DNA of 12,478 nt, taken from Alphaproteobacteria bacterium UBA3650 (lineage in GTDB: Bacteria > Pseudomonadota > Alphaproteobacteria > CAAHEQ01 > UBA3637). This document shows, piece after piece, positions 1-8,740 of the stretch. How positions within the stretch are numbered: the first letter of the stretch is position 1; each line of letters starts with the position of its first letter. A model generated the notes under the pieces. The model was not told where the DNA came from. It searched no databases and saw nothing but the letters and a program-made list of their open reading frames with translations. The position numbers and the translations under genes were made by a program. The DNA lies in NCBI GenBank assembly GCA_002373815.1, contig DFKH01000038.1, forward strand, positions 1 through 12,478, in the 5' to 3' direction.

Positions 1-1
1 A

Positions 2-1336
2 TTGATTGAAAAAGTGCATATTGGTGCGCCAGAATCCTTTACTGGAGAGGTTGTTTCGCCCAATTCCATGCTGTTGTACGCTGATCCATCGTATTTAGGG
101 GTGGATGGTAATATGATTATTTTTGGCCGTTCAGGCAATCGGTATGTCTTTTATTTGCGTAGTGAAACATTTAATACGGATAAAATTACTCAATCTGTTG
201 TTGATGTTTTGGTTGGACCTCGTTGGACGCCAGTTGCAGATGGTGGACAAATGGCGGATGGAAGTGGCGCCTCTTCAATGGCGTCTATGCCATTGATGGC
301 AGGCGGTTCGCCGGCTTCTCGGGGCGTGAGTGGTGGCAGTTCTGCTGTTGCTGTGAATTTGGCTGATGAATGGAAAAATAGTGTTCCTATGGATCCTGAA
401 GCATTAAAGTTTGATTTAGATATGTTCTTACCAAATCCAGATGATGTAGATATTGCGCCCGACAATGTATGGCGGGATAATATTTTCACATATATTGATT
501 TAGGACCTAAGGCTTTAACAATGACGCAAAGGCCTGTTGTCAGTTTGATTGTGCAAGATACAGAAGTTCCTGTTGGGTTTAGAACACGTGGTCCGAATAG
601 TCGTTTGATTGTTGTTGAAGCTATTGGTGATTTGGTTTTAAGGAATGGTCAAAAAGTGATTTGTATTAAATTGCGTCGTGATCCTGCGGCTGGGTTGGAG
701 TATACGGATTATTCTGGCTTTAATCAACAACCGTTTGCATATAATAAACAGTTACCTGTGCGTGGTCAGGATTTGCCAAATCCTGAGGTAACATTGCAAG
801 GGGGTACTTTATTGCATGGACAAAATCCATATGCACCGGCTCAAAATGGTGGTACGATGAATTTAGCCTATGCGACAGAAACGGGTGGTATGAATCCATA
901 TGCGGGTGCTATCAATCCTTATTGTGATGATACAACAGGGGCAAATCGTTGTGGTGGTACAGCAGCATGGCAACCCATACATGCTATTCCAAATGATGTC
1001 CGTCATTCTTCTGCGGCTCATGCAAATATTGATGCCATTCAAGCAAATCGTAATATAATTATGCCAGTTGCTGCCAAAGAAAATATTGCTTTAGAGTTTG
1101 GAACGGCCGCTGAAATTGCTGATTTGGAAAAATTATGGGAACAAATTTATTCTAGCAATGCTGATTTGTTGGCGGGATATGATCCATACTATTCTGCGGA
1201 TACATCTGCCAATGGAGATATGATGGATTTGTTCCGTTTGCGTGTTGGAACTATAAAAGATGCTGAAACGGGTGATGCTTTATGTCGCAAGTTGGGGCGT
1301 CGTGGATATTCGTGTTCGGTGGTTAGAATTAAATAG
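2..1336 (+). CDS. virB9: VirB9-like T4SS outer-membrane core protein with C-terminal SPOR domain (5' truncated)
   Basis: Partial: the frame is open to the left edge, so the signal peptide and start of the VirB9 N-terminal domain lie outside; the TTG at the edge is not a credible start. Residue numbers count from the edge. Residues ~18-70 fit the end of the VirB9 N-terminal beta domain (GNMIIFGRSGNRYVFYLRS resembles the family's 'TNLxVxTxxRxYxFxL'). A Gly/Ser/Ala/Met-rich linker covers ~80-118. Residues ~150-230 fit the VirB9 C-terminal sandwich (WRDNIFTYIDLG; GPNSRLIVVEAIGDLVLRNG), which in VirB9 contacts VirB7/VirB10 at the outer membrane. An Asn/Pro/Tyr/Gly-rich linker with three NPY[AC] motifs leads to a SPOR domain at ~362-444. 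The stop lies 8 bases before virB10. Inferred role: outer-membrane/periplasmic T4SS core, held at peptidoglycan by SPOR. An I-type DotH is the alternative, but the following virB10 and virB11 favour VirB9. Confidence 0.82.
   Translation: MIEKVHIGAPESFTGEVVSPNSMLLYADPSYLGVDGNMIIFGRSGNRYVFYLRSETFNTDKITQSVVDVLVGPRWTPVADGGQMADGSGASSMASMPLMAGGSPASRGVSGGSSAVAVNLADEWKNSVPMDPEALKFDLDMFLPNPDDVDIAPDNVWRDNIFTYIDLGPKALTMTQRPVVSLIVQDTEVPVGFRTRGPNSRLIVVEAIGDLVLRNGQKVICIKLRRDPAAGLEYTDYSGFNQQPFAYNKQLPVRGQDLPNPEVTLQGGTLLHGQNPYAPAQNGGTMNLAYATETGGMNPYAGAINPYCDDTTGANRCGGTAAWQPIHAIPNDVRHSSAAHANIDAIQANRNIIMPVAAKENIALEFGTAAEIADLEKLWEQIYSSNADLLAGYDPYYSADTSANGDMMDLFRLRVGTIKDAETGDALCRKLGRRGYSCSVVRIK
1085..1333 (+). 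other. SPOR domain at the C-terminus of the VirB9-like protein
   Basis: The last ~80 residues match the SPOR fold. The first beta-alpha unit is LEFGTAAEIADLEKLWEQI, like the 'vQlGaf...aea.W..l' of alphaproteobacterial SPOR proteins. The second half is FRLRVGTIKDAETGDALCRKL, followed by GYSCSVVRIK, like 'yRlrvGpf.s.aeA.alC..L...G..C.vvR'. SPOR domains bind glycan strands stripped of stem peptides, mostly at septa and sites of wall turnover. The domain is complete and ends at the stop codon. Confidence 0.85.
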
Positions 1337-1344
1337 GGTGTGTT

Positions 1345-4300
1345 ATGGCAACAAGTCACGAGAGTTTATCAGAACAATCAAGCCGTAGAACTTCATGGAT
1401 TTTATCCGTTCTGGGGTTGGTTATTTTGATTTTGTTTGTGGCTGTGTTGTGTTCAATGCGTAAAAAAAATGTACAGGTTGAACAACGTGACGAACGTCCT
1501 AGTTTTGTTGTCCAATCTACGTTTGGTGATGATTCTGGGTTTAATGAGGAATTACCAGGTTTTGGTACGCAAAATGCTCAGTTATCTGTGACACCTTCGG
1601 GAGTAGATTTATCTCAAGTTATTTTGGGATCTCAGGCAGAAGCTACATTGGTGTTGCGTGCCGAAAATGGTCCTTTGGTTTTTTTACAAAAGTATCTTGC
1701 AGAAGCGCCAGAAGGTGGCTTTATGTTGGCTGGTCCGTGTGTGGAAAAGACACAATTAGAGGAAGGGGAGGAGTGTGTTCTCAAGGTCACATGGGCGCCA
1801 GTGACCGTCCAGACAATTCAAAATACTTTGACTATTGTGTGGCGTGAAGATAATCCACGTGTTTTGAAAGATGAGCGGACACAGATTCAATTAAAAGCTA
1901 GCTCTACAGATTCCAAAGAGTGTGTTTGTTGTGAGATGGAAAAGGAAAAAGAACCCAAGGTGCCACGCAAAGTGGTTGGTGTTGATGGACAGGAACGTGA
2001 GCTAAAAGATGGAGAGAAAGTTGTTGGTGAAGTTATTTTGGATGAAAGTGGTAATGTTACGGCTATTGTGGAACCAGAACGTGTTGCATTGGGATTGAAT
2101 AATGAGTACTTAGGGCGTGTGACAGATCGTCGTACTGTTGAAAATAAAGATGGCGAAACATTGGGACGTTTGTTGGGTGATGATACTTTGGTTGATTCTG
2201 AATTCAAGGTATTGGGGGCAGCGGTGCCTGTAGTATCTGTTTTAGATGCGCAGGGTGTTGTTATTGGTAAGATGGTAGCTGATGATAATGGTGTGCGTGT
2301 GGTTGACGCAGAGGGAAATGTTATCGGAAGTCCTAGAGTGGATAAGTCTGTCGTAGATAAAGCAGGCTTTCAAATTGGTATGTTGCGTGATTGGGGTGCT
2401 GCTTTGGATTTATCAGGCAATTATATGGGAGTGATTTTGCCAACAGGTGCTGTTTTGGGAGCTGAAAAAAAAGTGATGGGATATATTCAGCAAAATGGTT
2501 TTGTGACAAATGATGCAGGTGCTTTGGTTGGTGGTGTTGTTCCAAAAGGAGCTGGCGTTGGTACGGGATGTCGTTCATATGGGACAGTTGCTTTGACGGG
2601 ACAGGTAAAAGATGCTTATGGTCAAGCTATTGGGCGTGTCTTGTTGGATGGGGCCGTTGTGGATACAAATTTCAATGAAATCGGATCTGTTGTCAATCAA
2701 GGTTTGATTGTGAATATGAAAGGTGAAGCGGTTGGTTTTGTGAACTCCGAAGGCAAGGGGGTCGATGGTAAGGGTAATTTAATGGGCTGTGTTTCACCAA
2801 ATGGGATGGTGGCTGCTGGCAAGACGGTTGTTGGTGGTGTCATGCAAAAAGGATATGTCACAGGAAATAGTTGTGGTGTTGTTGGATCGGTTTATCCTGA
2901 TGCGCGTGTGATGTCCTCAGATGTGCGTGAAGTGGGCAAGGTACGAGCAGATGGTTATGTTATTGATTCAAGTAATAAGCGCATAGGATCTGTTGTGCCA
3001 CATGGAACTGTGTTAGCAGAAGGATGCCGCTTGGTTGGTGTGATTTCCGTTACAGGACAGGTGTTGAATCAACAAAATATGTCTGTTGGTTGTATCAATA
3101 TGGACAAAAAGGCCGTTGATACTGATGGTCGTGAAATTGGTAAAATTACCCCGACTGGACCTGTTTTGGCGGCTGATGGTTCTTTGATCGGACGGGCAAG
3201 ATATGATGGACGGATTGTTGATAAAAGTGGCAAAGTGATTGATTGTGTTAACCCCGATGGGGCTAGAGTTGGGACAAAACGGGGTGTTGTGTTGGATGAA
3301 AATGGTATGCCTACGGGGTGGACTGCTATGGCAGGGAAATGCTATAACGAACGCAACGAGGAAGTGGGGACAATTGCTTTTAATGGATGGGTGTCTGATA
3401 AGGAAGGTAAGTTAGTTGGTTTTATGCCTTCTGATGGGATTGTTTTTGGATTAGATGGATCTGTGCTGGGTACATATAATCAATTGATGGGAACTGCTGT
3501 AGATGCAAAAGGTGATTCTTTGGGGCGTATTATGCCTGATGGAACTGTTTTAAATCCAGATGGTCATAAAGTGTTAGGTTCCTTAATTCCTCAAAACACA
3601 ACATTTGTTGGCTTGGATGGTTCTGTTTTGGGTGTGTTAAATTATGAAGGACAATTGTTAAATGATGCGGGGCAATCAGTGGGTCGTGTTTTGTCTGATG
3701 GAGCTGTATATAATGCAGAAAATGGTTTAATTGGAGGGGCTATTAAGTCTGGTGTTGTGTTGGCTTCCAATGGCACTCAGGTTGGCTTTGCAAACGCCAA
3801 TGGTGATGTGTTGTCAAAGGGGACACGTATCGCAAGTTTATTGCCCAATGGGTTGGCTGTGACACCTGATAATCGTGTGTTGGGACGTTTGTGGGATCAG
3901 ATGGCTGTTGCTGTTTCTGCAAATGGTGTGATTGGTCCTGTGGTTCCTCGTGGTGTGAATGGCGATAATTCTGCTTATCAAGCGGCCGTATATGATAAAA
4001 ATGGTAGCTATGTTGGTGCTATGTCCGGGTATGGTGTTCTATTGAATAGTGATGGGCGTTTAGGTGGTATGGCTATTCCTGTTTCAATGGTTGTGAATAT
4101 GGATCATGAATTGATTGGTTGGGTTGGATTTAGGGGATTGGTTATGAATGCCGAAGGGCAGATTATAGGACAACTTAGTCAGAATGGTTTGGTGATGAAT
4201 TCAACAGGGGCTATTGTTGGGACGGTTTTGCATAAAGGAACTGTTGTGGGGGCTCGTGGAAACTTTATTGGACGAGTTGCTGGTAATGGTGGTGTTTATA

Positions 4301-7300
4301 ATGGATCAGGATTTGCAGGGTTATTTGTGGGACCACAAGCTTATATTTTCAATGATGATATGTCCATCAATGCTCGTGTTTTAAAAGATGGCTTGGCTAT
4401 GACTTCATCAGGTCAAGTGACTGGATGGACTGGTTTTGGCGGTGAAATTCGTAATTCAGAGCGTACTTTTGGATTGGTGGCGTTGGACAATCGTGTGGCG
4501 GATAATGAAGGACAAATTGTGGCCAGCTATATTCCTTTGGGAGCGCCTTCTGTTCAAGAGGATGAAAAAATGTGTTCTGTGGTGGCTGAAAATGGTGTTG
4601 CTGTTGCATCAAGTGGACGTACGATTGGTACAGTTTTGGCTCCAGATTATGTGGTTCAAAATAATACTGTTGTTGGTCGTATTCGTTCAAATTCGTTGTT
4701 TGTACGTCATTTAACGAATAATGATTTGATGGGTGTGGCTGATTTAGATGGTATGGTTTATCGTCCGAATACGGCACGTCAAATGGGTACGATGGCTATG
4801 AATGGATTCGTCGTAGATTCTGCAAAGAAAGTTATCGCCGGATTGGTTGGGACAGGTTTTGCAACGTCTAATAATTTGAAATCTTTAGGGCGCGAAGATT
4901 ATACAGGTTCTGTTTGGTTAGCAGGTAAGGTTATTGGTTCTTCTTCTGCAACGGATATTGTTTCTCAAGGTGATTCCATAACAGGTGGTATTTTTGAACC
5001 TGCTGTGATTGTAGATCGAAATGGGGTTGAAGTGGGACGTTCTGATGCTTTGGCGAATGTGGTAGATAAGACAGGTAAAAAAATTGCTTCACGCATGGCT
5101 TTTTATTCTGCATTGACCTCAGATACATTATGGGCAGGTGGTCCAATTCGGACAGGGGCTGTGATTGATGACTATGCTCGCAAAGTTGGTGTTGTTGCGG
5201 GTGATGGCTTGGTGATGGCCTCAGGTGCTTTAAAAGGTCGAGTTTTATCTGATGGAAGTGTGGCGGGATTGTCCGACAAATCTGTGTATAATCCAATGCC
5301 CTATGCAGGACATTTAGTGACTCAAGGTTTGCCAATGGGATATAATAAATCTGTTTTAGGTCGTACAACGGTGCAGGGAGATTTAATAGATGCTTCTGAT
5401 AAGGTTGTCTTCCAAGAATTGGATGATGCAACTATTTTAGGCAAGGAAAGACCTTTGGAGGGAATTGTATTACCATTCAGACCAGCTGTTTCCCAAAATA
5501 ATACATTGCTTGGTTCTTTGGATGGTAGTGGTAAAGTGGTGGATAGGACTGGTGCAGAAATTGGGCCTGTTGTCAGCAATGGCGCTGTTAAAGGGGATCA
5601 TGAATTGAAGATTTTAGGTTCTTTAATTCCCGAAACCTTGGTGGTGAACAATTGTAAGGTAGTTGGTCAGACTTCATATAATGGGGATGTAATCAATGGT
5701 CAAGGTAATACGGTTGGACGGATGCAACCCGATCAATGGGCCGAGGATCCGCAAGGTAAACGATTGGGACGCTCTGTGCGTCATGGTCCAGTTATGAGTC
5801 CAACACATCCTGCTGTTTATTTAGGTCGTACAATGCCTGATTCCACTGTTGTTGATACGGATGGTGTGATGTTGGGATGTGCTGAAAATGATAAGCTTGT
5901 CAAAGATGCCAATGGTAATATGTTGGGTGCTGTGATTGATCGTGGACCTGTCTTTAATAAGGCTGGCGATATGTATGGTCGTGTGGATGCGATGGGACGT
6001 GTGATTGGTGTTGATAACGAGGTTTTGGGGTATATTATTGGTGATGGTACGGATCGTGCGTTTGATTTTAACGGAAATGAGATTGGACGAATGGTTTCTA
6101 AAACGGATGAAATCCTATTTGATGAAAATGGTAAATTTATTGGTACATTTGATTTAGAGGGATATCGTAAAGACGCTGAGGGCAATGTTTTGTTCCGTGT
6201 TGGTAAAGATGGGACAATTTATGATAAGTGGGGAAATCCAATAGGTAAGTTGGGCGATGGCATGGATTATATTTATTTATATGATATGCAAGATAAGATT
6301 GTTGGTCGTTTAACAGGATGTGATTTATATAAGGTTCCTGGAAATGATAAAATGGGGGCCGTTTTGGCAAATGGAGATATTCGTGATCCAAATAATGAAT
6401 TGATATTGACAACAAGTGCTGAAGGAAAAGTATATAATCCTGATGGGACTCAATATGGACGCTTTGCAGGCGTTGGTTTGGATTTAAGAAGATGTGGATT
6501 ATCTTCTAGTAATATTGCTTCTGGTCGCAAGATTACATGGGGACAAAAACAGTATAATATTGACGAAACGGGTATGATTACTGATAATACTGGACGTGTT
6601 GTTGGTGGTTGGGATGATGTCAATAATCGGCCATACATTTGGGCCACACAAGCAGATGGAACAGAAGAAAGACCAGCTCCGACACCTCCGAAAGTGACGA
6701 AAATTCCAGCTGAGGTTAGAGAGACATTTGATACTTTGCAGAAAAATCGTCGCGCAAAAATGCGTGAAAAAATGGGCGAAATGCCATCCATTATTCCCGG
6801 TCCAGAAATTTTGGCTCGTGCAAAGGGGCATAAAGATAAAGATTGGTCAAGCGTTGGATTTGATAAAAATCTTTCAACGTGGCCTGTGGATATGTCGAGG
6901 GTTTTATTGGCGGATAAGGCGATTCCTGCCGTCTTGGTTCGTTCCATTGATTCGCGTTATCCAGATGTACCAGTGACGGCTATTGTCGAACGTCATATTT
7001 ATGCTGAAGAAGGGCGTAATATTTTGATCCCTGCGGGAAGTCGTTTAATTGGAGCCTTGCAAGGGGCTGCGTTTGATTTTGGACGTGATCAAGCAGCAAA
7101 GATCAATATTTCTTGGCAAAGGCTGATTCGCCCTGATGGTGCTGCCTTTAAGTTTGAAGCTGTGTCGGGCGATGCGCAGGGACGTGGTGGTGTAGCTGCC
7201 TATTTGGATTTACAGTTAATGAAGAAATTTATGTTGCCTCTTATTTCTACTTTAGGTCAGTGGCCGATTTTAAAGGCAACAGAATTGAACGAGAAAAACA

Positions 7301-7746
7301 GTGTCGCTTCAACTACGACGACTTCTGGTGGTGGGACAACCTCGCAAACGGCGGCCTCTCAAACACGTGAAGCATTTATCGGAAATTTCAAAGAGATGTG
7401 GGGTGAGTTAATGGAGATGGCTGGTGAGGTACCAAATATTTTATATGTTCCTTCTGGTACCCGTTTAACAGTCTTTTCTAATGCAGATTTGTGGTTGCGT
7501 GCTTCAGAAGATGATGAAGAAGCAATTAAAAAGGAGTTTGGTAATCCATTGAATGCAATGTTGCCCAAGTCAAATGGTTCGTGGACAAAAGAAAGGACAA
7601 AGGACCGTGATAATACAGGGACGAAGGAAAAAGAAGTAGAGGTGTCTGCTCCTGCTGAAGTGCCTGTTTATGCTCCCGAAGATATTGATGACAGACAGGT
7701 AACACCTGTGGCGCAACAACCTGAACAAGCACCAGCATATTTTTAA
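1345..7746 (+). CDS. virB10: Giant VirB10/TrbI-family T4SS core protein with ~85 17-residue repeats
   Basis: VirB10 spans from inner membrane to outer-membrane pore and links the T4SS energy machinery to the channel. Domains in this 2133-residue protein: one transmembrane helix at ~17-38 after a short cytoplasmic end, as in VirB10; an Ig-like ASH/Hydin-type domain at ~80-187; a CVCC cluster at 193-196 in a charged linker; a 17-residue repeat zone at ~256-1753; a Pro/charged linker; and the VirB10/TrbI C-terminal domain at ~1850-2060 (IPAVLVRSIDS, NILIPAGSRLIGAL, WQRLIRPDGAAFKF, LYVPSGTRLTVFSNADLWL). A Ser/Thr/Gly-rich loop at ~1985-2010 sits where VirB10 has its outer-membrane antenna. An ~80-residue acidic, Pro-rich tail follows. 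Usual VirB10 length is ~380-480, so this is about five times larger, comparable to Helicobacter CagY. ATG 1345 has AGGG at 1335-1338. DotG of I-type systems is the main alternative. Confidence 0.88.
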   Translation: MATSHESLSEQSSRRTSWILSVLGLVILILFVAVLCSMRKKNVQVEQRDERPSFVVQSTFGDDSGFNEELPGFGTQNAQLSVTPSGVDLSQVILGSQAEATLVLRAENGPLVFLQKYLAEAPEGGFMLAGPCVEKTQLEEGEECVLKVTWAPVTVQTIQNTLTIVWREDNPRVLKDERTQIQLKASSTDSKECVCCEMEKEKEPKVPRKVVGVDGQERELKDGEKVVGEVILDESGNVTAIVEPERVALGLNNEYLGRVTDRRTVENKDGETLGRLLGDDTLVDSEFKVLGAAVPVVSVLDAQGVVIGKMVADDNGVRVVDAEGNVIGSPRVDKSVVDKAGFQIGMLRDWGAALDLSGNYMGVILPTGAVLGAEKKVMGYIQQNGFVTNDAGALVGGVVPKGAGVGTGCRSYGTVALTGQVKDAYGQAIGRVLLDGAVVDTNFNEIGSVVNQGLIVNMKGEAVGFVNSEGKGVDGKGNLMGCVSPNGMVAAGKTVVGGVMQKGYVTGNSCGVVGSVYPDARVMSSDVREVGKVRADGYVIDSSNKRIGSVVPHGTVLAEGCRLVGVISVTGQVLNQQNMSVGCINMDKKAVDTDGREIGKITPTGPVLAADGSLIGRARYDGRIVDKSGKVIDCVNPDGARVGTKRGVVLDENGMPTGWTAMAGKCYNERNEEVGTIAFNGWVSDKEGKLVGFMPSDGIVFGLDGSVLGTYNQLMGTAVDAKGDSLGRIMPDGTVLNPDGHKVLGSLIPQNTTFVGLDGSVLGVLNYEGQLLNDAGQSVGRVLSDGAVYNAENGLIGGAIKSGVVLASNGTQVGFANANGDVLSKGTRIASLLPNGLAVTPDNRVLGRLWDQMAVAVSANGVIGPVVPRGVNGDNSAYQAAVYDKNGSYVGAMSGYGVLLNSDGRLGGMAIPVSMVVNMDHELIGWVGFRGLVMNAEGQIIGQLSQNGLVMNSTGAIVGTVLHKGTVVGARGNFIGRVAGNGGVYNGSGFAGLFVGPQAYIFNDDMSINARVLKDGLAMTSSGQVTGWTGFGGEIRNSERTFGLVALDNRVADNEGQIVASYIPLGAPSVQEDEKMCSVVAENGVAVASSGRTIGTVLAPDYVVQNNTVVGRIRSNSLFVRHLTNNDLMGVADLDGMVYRPNTARQMGTMAMNGFVVDSAKKVIAGLVGTGFATSNNLKSLGREDYTGSVWLAGKVIGSSSATDIVSQGDSITGGIFEPAVIVDRNGVEVGRSDALANVVDKTGKKIASRMAFYSALTSDTLWAGGPIRTGAVIDDYARKVGVVAGDGLVMASGALKGRVLSDGSVAGLSDKSVYNPMPYAGHLVTQGLPMGYNKSVLGRTTVQGDLIDASDKVVFQELDDATILGKERPLEGIVLPFRPAVSQNNTLLGSLDGSGKVVDRTGAEIGPVVSNGAVKGDHELKILGSLIPETLVVNNCKVVGQTSYNGDVINGQGNTVGRMQPDQWAEDPQGKRLGRSVRHGPVMSPTHPAVYLGRTMPDSTVVDTDGVMLGCAENDKLVKDANGNMLGAVIDRGPVFNKAGDMYGRVDAMGRVIGVDNEVLGYIIGDGTDRAFDFNGNEIGRMVSKTDEILFDENGKFIGTFDLEGYRKDAEGNVLFRVGKDGTIYDKWGNPIGKLGDGMDYIYLYDMQDKIVGRLTGCDLYKVPGNDKMGAVLANGDIRDPNNELILTTSAEGKVYNPDGTQYGRFAGVGLDLRRCGLSSSNIASGRKITWGQKQYNIDETGMITDNTGRVVGGWDDVNNRPYIWATQADGTEERPAPTPPKVTKIPAEVRETFDTLQKNRRAKMREKMGEMPSIIPGPEILARAKGHKDKDWSSVGFDKNLSTWPVDMSRVLLADKAIPAVLVRSIDSRYPDVPVTAIVERHIYAEEGRNILIPAGSRLIGALQGAAFDFGRDQAAKINISWQRLIRPDGAAFKFEAVSGDAQGRGGVAAYLDLQLMKKFMLPLISTLGQWPILKATELNEKNSVASTTTTSGGGTTSQTAASQTREAFIGNFKEMWGELMEMAGEVPNILYVPSGTRLTVFSNADLWLRASEDDEEAIKKEFGNPLNAMLPKSNGSWTKERTKDRDNTGTKEKEVEVSAPAEVPVYAPEDIDDRQVTPVAQQPEQAPAYF
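2110..6620 (+). repeat. Array of ~85 degenerate 17-residue (51-nt) repeats inside virB10
   Basis: Units read roughly [IVLM]-G-x-[VI]-x-x-x-G-x-V-[VL]-[DN]-x-x-G-x-x. Consecutive 17-residue examples are IGRVLLDGAVVDTNFNE, IGSVVNQGLIVNMKGEA, VGFVNSEGKGVDGKGNL, VGKVRADGYVIDSSNKR and IGKITPTGPVLAADGSL. The register is kept for ~1500 residues, with some units one residue shorter or a few longer. Alternating hydrophobic residues and two Gly turns per unit suggest two short beta strands per repeat, hence a beta-solenoid or beta-roll (inference). The units are conserved as protein but strongly diverged as DNA: IGRVLLDGAV near 2629 and VGRVLSDGAV near 3679 use different codons at many positions. The unit count is a length/period estimate, not a curated alignment. 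Confidence 0.88.
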
Positions 7747-7755
7747 GGAGTCACT

Positions 7756-8739
7756 ATGGGAAATAGACCAGAATCACAACGTATCTTAGAAATGGCTTTA
7801 AAGCCATTATCATATTGGTATAGCCAAGACAACGTGGAAGATGTTGCGGTGAATAATCCAGGTGGTATTTGGTTGCGTTTAAGGGGGCGTCATGCTCATC
7901 CATGGCATTATTATGAGGATCCAAAATTGTCGCGAGAATATTTGCGCAATATTATGTATATTATTGCCAATAGTCAAGATAAGCCTTTTGGGGAAGAAGT
8001 TGGTGTGCCGGCCGTTTATACTGAATTGCCTGGTGGTCACCGTTTTGCAGGGATTATTGGTCAGAATGTGAAATATGATGATGATGATTTGGAAGGTGGC
8101 GTTGCCTTGGATATTCGTGTTTATAAACCAGATGTCGATATTCATATGGATCAATTCGGCCTTGTTCAAGGGGGACGTTTGCATCAAATCAATAAACTCA
8201 AAAATGTGGAAGATCCTGATGATCCTTATGAGCGATTACTTCTTTCCATCAAACGGGGCGATCACATTTTAGTTAGTGGTGGTACGGCTACTGGTAAGAC
8301 GACTTTTTTGAATAATATGTTGAAGTTACTAGACGAGCATAAGCGTATCATTACAATTGAAGATACGCGTGAATTGATCGTCCATCAAAAAAATCGTGTT
8401 CATTTAATCTTGGCACGTACAGAAGCAAACAATAAATTTGATTATGCACAAGTGGTGGATTTGGTGGTGCGTTTTACGCCTGATGCGATTATTGGTGGGG
8501 AAATTTCTACAACAAATGCTGGTGCTATTTGGGAATTGATGAACTCTGGTCACGATAACTGTTTTGCCACTATTCATGCGGAGAATCCTGAAGCGGCATA
8601 TCAAGCTTTTATTTCGCGTATTATGCATACAAATCCGGCCTTAGATCAAGAGAAAACACATAAAGAAATGCGGGAAAAATTGCGTGTTGTTCAAATCAAT
8701 CGTGATGGTAATATCCGTGCTATTACGGCAATTACGTAG
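7756..8739 (+). CDS. virB11: VirB11-family T4SS traffic ATPase
   Basis: Hexameric AAA-like ATPase at the cytoplasmic face of the inner membrane that powers pilus assembly and substrate transfer. The 327-residue length is typical of VirB11 (~330-350). Visible motifs: an N-terminal domain opening VEDVAVNNPGGIWLRLRG (~27-44); Walker A GGTATGKT at 175-182; an Asp box IITIEDTREL; a Walker B region DAIIGGEIS around 243-251; and a His box GHDNCFATIHAENP. All catalytic elements look intact, so it should be active. It starts 9 bases after the virB10 stop with AAGGAG at 7745-7750, and directly follows virB9-virB10 as in many T4SS operons. A DotB or PilT-type ATPase is a weaker alternative given the neighbours. 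A mildly unusual acidic stretch (YDDDDLEGG, ~107-115) precedes the nucleotide-binding domain. Confidence 0.92.
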   Translation: MGNRPESQRILEMALKPLSYWYSQDNVEDVAVNNPGGIWLRLRGRHAHPWHYYEDPKLSREYLRNIMYIIANSQDKPFGEEVGVPAVYTELPGGHRFAGIIGQNVKYDDDDLEGGVALDIRVYKPDVDIHMDQFGLVQGGRLHQINKLKNVEDPDDPYERLLLSIKRGDHILVSGGTATGKTTFLNNMLKLLDEHKRIITIEDTRELIVHQKNRVHLILARTEANNKFDYAQVVDLVVRFTPDAIIGGEISTTNAGAIWELMNSGHDNCFATIHAENPEAAYQAFISRIMHTNPALDQEKTHKEMREKLRVVQINRDGNIRAITAIT

Positions 8740-8740
8740 G

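Noticed and set aside
4436..4714. 92-codon plus-strand frame inside virB10
   Set aside because: It is a +1-type shadow of the repeat zone, rich in Trp/Leu/Val as expected from frame-shifted GGT/TTG codons, without its own start signals.
2110..6620. CRISPR or DNA tandem repeat array
   Set aside because: The periodicity is in the protein; the DNA units are too diverged, and the frame is open with no stop across the whole stretch.
1887..6947. Several minus-strand open frames of 80-170 codons opposite virB10
   Set aside because: They are antisense shadows of the Gly/Val/Asp-rich repeats, giving proteins full of His, Gln, Pro and Ser with no domain and no good ribosome site.
2..8739. Assignment as Dot/Icm (I-type) dotH-dotG-dotB
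   Set aside because: DotG also has repeats and a VirB10-like end, but virB11 directly after virB10 and the VirB9-like two-domain pattern fit the virB9-10-11 order better. Kept only as an alternative.
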